From CPC320 sp002684375 (GTDB lineage Bacteria > Pseudomonadota > Alphaproteobacteria > Rhodobacterales > Rhodobacteraceae): DNA of 19,468 nucleotides. The stretch lies in contig CBFIHZ010000053.1 in NCBI GenBank assembly GCA_965662545.1, forward strand, positions 1 to 19,468, written 5' to 3'. The notes beneath the pieces were generated by a model. The model made no database searches and was not told the origin of the DNA. It worked only from the letters and a program-made list of their open reading frames with translations. The position numbers were made by a program, and so were the translations under genes. Position 1 is the stretch's first letter. The number at the start of each line of letters is the position of its first letter. Positions 14,780 through 19,468 of this stretch are shown in pieces.

Positions 14780-16462
14780 CTACGTGTTGTTTTTGTAATG
14801 CTTGTTTAGGAAGTCTTCCGTAAATTTCCCCGATGCCAGATCTTGCCTCAGGGCGTCTTTGGTTCTGTTTTTTGGCGTGCCATAACCTCCAGCTCCCGGT
14901 GTTGATATTACCACTATATTCTCAGGCCATAGCTTCACGCGAGAGGCCTTTGATGTCAAAGAAACTTTTTCGACATCATGTGTTTCGATATGAAAAGCCC
15001 CCTGTGCGCCAGAGGTTCCCCCGAAAATGCCCCAGGGTTGATGGCGAAATCGTTCGCCGACGCCATTGAATTCACACATATGTCCAACGGGCCGAATACT
15101 GCGGCGGATACCCATGCCGCCGCGATGCGTTCCAGCACCGCCGGAATCCTCAATCAGTGCATAATCCTCAACCCGCAAAGGATATTCCATTTCAATTGCT
15201 TCAACTGGCAGGTTAGAAGTATTGGTAATGTTGACCTGCACTCCATCTTTGCCGTCTTTGGTTGCCCGTCCGCCCATGCCGCCGCCCAGTGTTTCCAGAT
15301 AGACATATTGTTTGCCACTTCGCGGATCAATTCCGGTGAATACTGCGCTGGTATTGGCTCCGTTTGCGGCGCCCACCACCTGTTCAGGCAGGGCATCGGC
15401 AAGAGCTCCGATCACCACATCAACAACGCGTTGACAGGTATTGGCGCGCATCGCAACCGGCGCAGGTGTTACGCAATTCACAAAAGAACCCAATGGCGCT
15501 TCGATGCGAATGGCATCGAATATTCCCTGATTGTTGGGAACATCCGGGTCCAGAAGAGCCTTCAATGCAAAACAAACTGCCGATTGCGTCGCGTTAAATG
15601 TTAGATTGAAATTACCCGGTACCTGACTGTCAGAACCGGCAAAATCAAACAAGATGTCATCGCCGTTTTTAGTAATCTCTACCGCAATCAGGATGTCTTC
15701 AGTGCCCGCCCCATCATCATCCATCACATCGTGAAACTCGTAAACACCGTTCGGTAAGGTACGAATAGCCGCGCGCATCCTTCGATTGGTTCGTTCAATA
15801 ATCTCATCAAAAACTCTGACAGTATAATCGGCGCCCTGTGCTTCTAGAAACTCTCCAAGCCGTCTGTTGCCAAGTTTTGCTGCCGCGATCTGCGCGTTCA
15901 GATCACCTTTGCGTTCTTCGGGCAAACGCATGTTAAGCAGCAACAGCCGCATTATATCATCTTGTAAGACGCCGTTTGAAAACAGCCTTACAATCGGGAT
16001 GCGCAACCCCTCTTTGAAAATCTCGTCCAGGCCGCCAGACATTGAGCCAACAGCGGCGCCGCCCACGTCGGCATGGTGGACAATGTTGGCCACAAAACCG
16101 ATCAACTGATCTCGATGAAAGACGGGCATGGCCAGATTTATATCAGGCAAATGCGTACCACCAGCCACATGGGGGTCATTGCCAATGAACATATCACCGG
16201 GTGCGATCGTGTCGCCATATTGTTTCAGAATAAATTTCATCAAGCCGGACATGGATGCAAGATGGATTGGCAGGGCATTTTCGGCTTGGACAATCAGGCG
16301 CCCCTGCGCGTCGGCTATCGCTGTTGAGTGGTCGTGACGTTCTTTAATGTTGGTTGAGAACGCACTGCGCATGATGGTCAGGAAACACTCGTCCGCAATC
16401 GATTTCAAGCCGTTCCAGTTGATCTCAAGCGATATGGGGTCAAGAGGGAGTTTTCTAGACAT
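14780..16462 (-). CDS. hyuB: Hydantoinase B/oxoprolinase family subunit
   Basis: 560-residue HyuB-family subunit. With HyuA it forms an ATP-dependent amidohydrolase or carboxylase complex; known relatives act on N-methylhydantoin, 5-oxoproline, caprolactam or, as carboxylases, acetone and acetophenone. Signatures: PLDPISLEINWNGLKSIADE at the start, GDMFIGNDPHVAGGTHLPDI (residues about 92-111), NIVHHADVGGAAVGSMSGG, then GGGMGGRATKDGKDGV, EDSGGAGTHRGGMGIRRSI and the terminal TPGAGGYGTP. The length is normal. The start codon follows the hyuA stop by one base, so translation is coupled. No gap or frameshift is visible. Confidence 0.93.
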   Translation of the reverse strand: MSRKLPLDPISLEINWNGLKSIADECFLTIMRSAFSTNIKERHDHSTAIADAQGRLIVQAENALPIHLASMSGLMKFILKQYGDTIAPGDMFIGNDPHVAGGTHLPDINLAMPVFHRDQLIGFVANIVHHADVGGAAVGSMSGGLDEIFKEGLRIPIVRLFSNGVLQDDIMRLLLLNMRLPEERKGDLNAQIAAAKLGNRRLGEFLEAQGADYTVRVFDEIIERTNRRMRAAIRTLPNGVYEFHDVMDDDGAGTEDILIAVEITKNGDDILFDFAGSDSQVPGNFNLTFNATQSAVCFALKALLDPDVPNNQGIFDAIRIEAPLGSFVNCVTPAPVAMRANTCQRVVDVVIGALADALPEQVVGAANGANTSAVFTGIDPRSGKQYVYLETLGGGMGGRATKDGKDGVQVNITNTSNLPVEAIEMEYPLRVEDYALIEDSGGAGTHRGGMGIRRSIRPVGHMCEFNGVGERFRHQPWGIFGGTSGAQGAFHIETHDVEKVSLTSKASRVKLWPENIVVISTPGAGGYGTPKNRTKDALRQDLASGKFTEDFLNKHYKNNT

Positions 16463-16463
16463 C

Positions 16464-18503
16464 CTATAAATCCAATATCAAGTTCAACGCATCGTCAACC
16501 ACCAGTGTGGTATCTGCCGGAACCACCGTTGTTGCATCAAATTGGGTTATAATGGCCGGACCGGTCAGCTTGGTGCCCGCCGGCAGCCTGTCACGTCGGT
16601 ATACTGGGGTTTGTGATGCAGTCTCGGCTGTGAACCAGACATCTTGTATGACTTCTGGCTGGGCGTTGCCCTGCGGGCTTTTTGGGTTTCCGGCTGTTTG
16701 CCCGAGTGGCAAAACGGCTTTGAGACGCACATTCATCACTTCAACCGGGGCCTTGCGATCTACATACCCATAGCTGCGCTGGTGAACTTTGAAAAATGCC
16801 TCAATCAATGTGGCTTGATCCGGCAGCACAGGAACCTGTGAGGAATAATTAATCAAAACCGGCAGTTCATAGTTCTGGCCGACATAACGCATATCGATAG
16901 AAGCGATCATTTGGGCGGCGTGGAATTCGTCGGTTTCTGTGACGACCCAAGCCTCGGCCTGCGCGCACAAACTGGCTAGTGCATGTTCAACTTCTGACAA
17001 ATCATTGCCAAGCTGCGCGCGGCAAGTTGCAACGAAATTTTCTTGCAGATCGGACTCAATCAAGCCATCCGCACACAGAATACCCGGTGCGTTTGGAACA
17101 ATAACCCGCGATATGCCCAAAGCCCTAGCGACATCCGTGGCATGCAAACCACCAGCGCCCCCAAATGGCATCAGTGTAAAATGACGTGGGTCGTGACCTT
17201 TCTCAATAGAAACAGCGCGGATGGCTCGCGTCATATTTGAAGTCACAATCCCGGCAATGCCCAATGCGGTTTGCGTGATGCTCAGGCCCAACGGTTTGGC
17301 AATCCGCGCAATGGCTGCAACGGCTTTCCCATGATCAAGGGTCAATCCACCGGCCAGAGTTTTTGGTAGTCGCCCCAGGACCACATTGGCGTCTGATACG
17401 GTAGGCAACTCGCCCCCCTTATTATAGCAGGCTGGCCCCGGAACAGCGCCGGCGCTTTGTGGGCCCACTTTCATCAGCCCATCTGCGCCGAGATACGCAA
17501 TAGAGCCGCCGCCCGCGCCAACTGTGTGAATATCGACAAGAGGCAGGCGGATGCGCAGACCCGCGATGTCGCGCATATTGGCAATCTCGGTTTTACCCTT
17601 GCGGATCAGGCACACGTCGGTGCTCGTGCCGCCCATGTCCAAGGTGACAATATTCTCAATCCCGGACAGCTTGCCTGCCGCTGCCGCGCCAATAGCACCT
17701 GCTGCAGGACCGGATAGTGCTGTGCGCACCGGAAATTCAGACGCCTTTCCGACCGACATCAACCCACCGCTTGATTGGAAAATCCCAAGCTTTGCGTTTG
17801 GAGCAACATCTTTAATTGCCCCCTCTAGCTTATCCATGTAGCGGCTGACTTCCGGCTGCAGAAAAGCATTGATCACTGTGGTTGAAAACCGTTCATATTC
17901 GCGAAATTCTGGTTGGACATCGCTTGAAACAGAGACAAATTTATCTGGAAATGCCAGGTGCAGTGCTTTTGCCACCTTTTGCTCATTGGTTGGATTGAGA
18001 AAAGAAAACAGCAGGCAGACGGCAATGCTCTCAACGTCATTCATATTACGCAGTTGTTTAATCAGAGCGTCGAGGTCGCTGTCTTTTAGCGGCAAGACAA
18101 TCTCGCCATCGGCTCCGGTCCGCTCCGCTATTTCAAGACGGTTTTGACGTAGTGCAAGCGGCGACGGTGCGTCTTCTTGAAGATCGTAAATTTTTGGACG
18201 TACCTGACGTCCGATTTCCAGCAGATCGCGGAACCCTTTTGTGGTCACGACACCAACCTGCGGGCCACGGCGCTGTAGTAACGCATTGGTTGCGACGGTT
18301 GTACCATGGGCGAGCCGACCAATGCTGGTCCCGGCAATTCCCGCTTTTGCTAACAGTTCGTTCAATCCGTCAAGAATTGCCCTTGATGGATCATCCGGGG
18401 TTGAAGGGCGTTTGTGGGCGTGAACGGTGTTATGGATCATATTGCGGGCAGAAAAGTCAGTAAACGTCCCCCCTACGTCCACGCCAATTACCCATTCCGT
18501 CAT
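16464..18503 (-). CDS. hyuA: Hydantoinase A/oxoprolinase family subunit (ATPase)
   Basis: 679-residue HyuA-family subunit with the acetate/sugar-kinase ATPase fold. The N-terminal phosphate loop is VIGVDVGGTFTDFSA (residues about 5-19); GRLAHGTTVATNALLQRRG follows near 62-80; the second half contains ALSGPAAGAIGAAAAG, VTLDMGGTSTDVCLI and VGAGGGSIAYLG; PFGGAGGLHATDVARALG lies near residue 440. The C-terminal barrel-like region (from about 500) includes SIDMRYVGQNYELPV and VHQRSYGYVDR, typical of the family. It probably phosphorylates a cyclic amide to drive ring opening by the HyuB partner. GGGG lies upstream of the ATG. It is the first gene of the nine-gene operon and is divergent from the GntR-type regulator. 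Confidence 0.93.
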   Translation of the reverse strand: MTEWVIGVDVGGTFTDFSARNMIHNTVHAHKRPSTPDDPSRAILDGLNELLAKAGIAGTSIGRLAHGTTVATNALLQRRGPQVGVVTTKGFRDLLEIGRQVRPKIYDLQEDAPSPLALRQNRLEIAERTGADGEIVLPLKDSDLDALIKQLRNMNDVESIAVCLLFSFLNPTNEQKVAKALHLAFPDKFVSVSSDVQPEFREYERFSTTVINAFLQPEVSRYMDKLEGAIKDVAPNAKLGIFQSSGGLMSVGKASEFPVRTALSGPAAGAIGAAAAGKLSGIENIVTLDMGGTSTDVCLIRKGKTEIANMRDIAGLRIRLPLVDIHTVGAGGGSIAYLGADGLMKVGPQSAGAVPGPACYNKGGELPTVSDANVVLGRLPKTLAGGLTLDHGKAVAAIARIAKPLGLSITQTALGIAGIVTSNMTRAIRAVSIEKGHDPRHFTLMPFGGAGGLHATDVARALGISRVIVPNAPGILCADGLIESDLQENFVATCRAQLGNDLSEVEHALASLCAQAEAWVVTETDEFHAAQMIASIDMRYVGQNYELPVLINYSSQVPVLPDQATLIEAFFKVHQRSYGYVDRKAPVEVMNVRLKAVLPLGQTAGNPKSPQGNAQPEVIQDVWFTAETASQTPVYRRDRLPAGTKLTGPAIITQFDATTVVPADTTLVVDDALNLILDL

Positions 18504-18580
18504 TTCAACCCCCGTGGTATTTCGCGGTTTCTATCCTGACAATTGAAACTTCTGGGATATCACATATAGTGGTCGAACTC

Positions 18581-18600
18581 AGTATCCATATTGTATACTA
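18581..18600. promoter_or_regulatory. Candidate GntR/FCD operator in the divergent promoter
   Basis: In the 166-base gap between hyuA and the regulator gene, AGTATCCATATTGTATACT (18581-18599) is an imperfect palindrome with AGTAT/ATACT arms. It contains TTGTATACTA, fitting the GT-N2-AC core of FadR/FCD-type operators. Binding there would control both directions and could block a TATACT -10 element (18594-18599) facing the regulator gene. Only the sequence pattern supports this. Confidence 0.45.
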
Positions 18601-18669
18601 TAAAGCAAGCAAGTAAGCTTATTTCGTGCATTATGTTGATCAGTATGAGATAATTTGAACGGAACTGGA

Positions 18670-19383
18670 ATGGCAACGACTGAAAGAGATGGTAATAAAA
18701 TCGCTAGACATCTGAGGGATGCGATCCTCAGGTTGCAATATCGTCCCGGTCAAAATCTTGACGAAGCCGAGCTGTCCGAAGCTCTAGGGGTTTCACGGAC
18801 ACCTGTGCGCGAGGCCATTATTCAATTAGTAGCGGATGGTTTGGTCGTGCGAGATGGCCGCAAAGCCCGGGTTTCGCCGCTCGATTTAGATGACGTCCCC
18901 AAGCTTTATGACGCCTTACTGATTTCCAGCCGAATGGTTCAAAGACTTGCTGCAAAAAACCGAACGGAAGATGATCTTAGCTCGATTAAGAAAATGCTCA
19001 TGCGGTTTGAAAACGTAACCGAGGCAACCAGCGGCGTTGAGCGGTCCGAGGCCAATTTGGAATTTCACTTTGCCATATCACGCGCCGCTGGAAATAAGTA
19101 CTTTCAAGCCTTCTATAATCAAGTTTTGATTGATACCATCCGCCTCGCACGGGTTTGTTTTTCCGATCAACTCTCCCCCGATGCCGACTCAGTCTCATCG
19201 TTGTCGGCACATTTGGAGGAAACGGTCAGGCAGCATCGACTTATTTTAGCAGCGATTGAAGATGCAGACGCCGACACAGCCGATGAGCTTGCGGTATTAC
19301 ATCATAAACTGACAACAGAACGGATTAAAAAGGTGTTGTTTTCGGGCGTATTTGACGACAAGCAACTGCAATTAGGAAGCTGA
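18670..19383 (+). CDS. GntR-family transcriptional regulator, FCD subfamily
   Basis: 237-residue DNA-binding regulator. The winged helix occupies about residues 10-70: LRDAILRLQYRPGQNLDEAE, LSEALGVSRTPVREAIIQLV (recognition helix with SRTPVREA) and LVVRDGRKARVSPLD. The C-terminal FCD effector domain (about 75-225) has EFHFAISRAAGNKYF and QHRLILAAIEDADA, positions of metal-binding His residues in this family. FCD domains commonly bind carboxylate metabolites via a metal ion. The ATG at 18670 is preferred; a TTG at 18655 is in frame but has a worse context. Divergent orientation next to hyuA indicates that it controls the catabolic operon, usually as an effector-released repressor. Confidence 0.9.
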   Translation: MATTERDGNKIARHLRDAILRLQYRPGQNLDEAELSEALGVSRTPVREAIIQLVADGLVVRDGRKARVSPLDLDDVPKLYDALLISSRMVQRLAAKNRTEDDLSSIKKMLMRFENVTEATSGVERSEANLEFHFAISRAAGNKYFQAFYNQVLIDTIRLARVCFSDQLSPDADSVSSLSAHLEETVRQHRLILAAIEDADADTADELAVLHHKLTTERIKKVLFSGVFDDKQLQLGS

Positions 19384-19468
19384 AGATCGTTTGGCACTCG
19401 CAGGCTTGGAGCAAGCCGCCAACAAGTTCAAAGGCGCGACCAACGTGGTTTTGCTGTGCGGATCAAAC
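19376..19468 (+). pseudogene. Possible C-terminal piece of a PLP-dependent dehydratase
   Basis: Immediately after a TAG at 19373-19375 and overlapping the regulator's last codons, the plus strand is open to the window edge and reads LALAGLEQAANKFKGATNVV then LLCGSN. This resembles the GLxxxxxxFKGKxVVVLCGGN segment near the C-terminus of threonine/serine dehydratases (fold type II PLP enzymes). No start codon or ribosome site is present, so it looks like a 5'-truncated remnant. The match is short and the gene runs off the window. Confidence 0.35.

Noticed and set aside
14978..15604. 208-codon plus-strand open frame
   Set aside because: It is antisense to hyuB, whose family signatures are continuous on the other strand.
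1..19468. CRISPR arrays, tRNA or rRNA genes, riboswitches
   Set aside because: No regularly spaced repeats, cloverleaf-like conserved boxes or known riboswitch patterns were noticed on either strand; a covariance-model scan was not possible.

Overview
The window looks like a piece of an alphaproteobacterial chromosome, most likely a marine Rhodobacterales (Roseobacter-type) organism. The basis is the protein style (TRAP transporter, HyuA/HyuB pair, DUF1501/DUF1800 pair, pseudoazurin), the moderate GC content, and IS3/IS5-family relics resembling those common in that group. No rRNA, tRNA or CRISPR array was seen. The taxonomic call is inference.

Layout. Bases 1-736 hold no confident gene, only coding-like debris on the minus strand. 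Bases 737-4677 (minus) are a two-gene operon of exported proteins: a large DUF1800 protein with a putative peptidoglycan-binding-like N-terminus and an embedded carbohydrate-binding-like module, followed by a DUF1501 protein with a Tat-like leader. A good sigma70-like promoter lies just upstream. Bases about 4984-7939 are an insertion-sequence graveyard: at least five IS remnants (four IS3-type, one IS5/IS427-type), some nested. Two apparently intact exported redox genes sit among them: a CcmE-like protein that lacks the heme-attaching histidine, and a pseudoazurin with all four copper ligands. Bases 7940-8231 are short debris.

Bases 8232-18503 (minus) are a nine-gene catabolic operon. In transcription order it encodes HyuA and HyuB (ATP-dependent hydantoinase/oxoprolinase family), a TRAP transporter (periplasmic binding protein, small and large permease), an SDR dehydrogenase, a Gfo/Idh/MocA dehydrogenase, a GAF-domain protein and a metal-dependent amidohydrolase. 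Most spacings are very short or overlapping; a strong stem-loop sits between the binding-protein and permease genes. A GntR/FCD regulator is divergently transcribed at 18670-19383, with a palindromic candidate operator in the shared promoter region. The simplest reading is uptake of a carboxylate-bearing cyclic amide (lactam, hydantoin or imide), ATP-driven ring opening by HyuAB, then hydrolysis and oxidation by the amidohydrolase and two NAD(P)-dependent dehydrogenases. The substrate cannot be named from sequence alone.

The last 90 bases after the regulator are coding-like and resemble the C-terminal end of a PLP-dependent threonine/serine dehydratase, but no start is present.

Most notable: the histidine-less CcmE-like protein beside a pseudoazurin inside the IS graveyard; the DUF1800 protein with an apparent CBM60-type insertion; the substrate-unknown HyuAB/TRAP operon; and a 230-base MITE-like IS3 derivative with long inverted ends.
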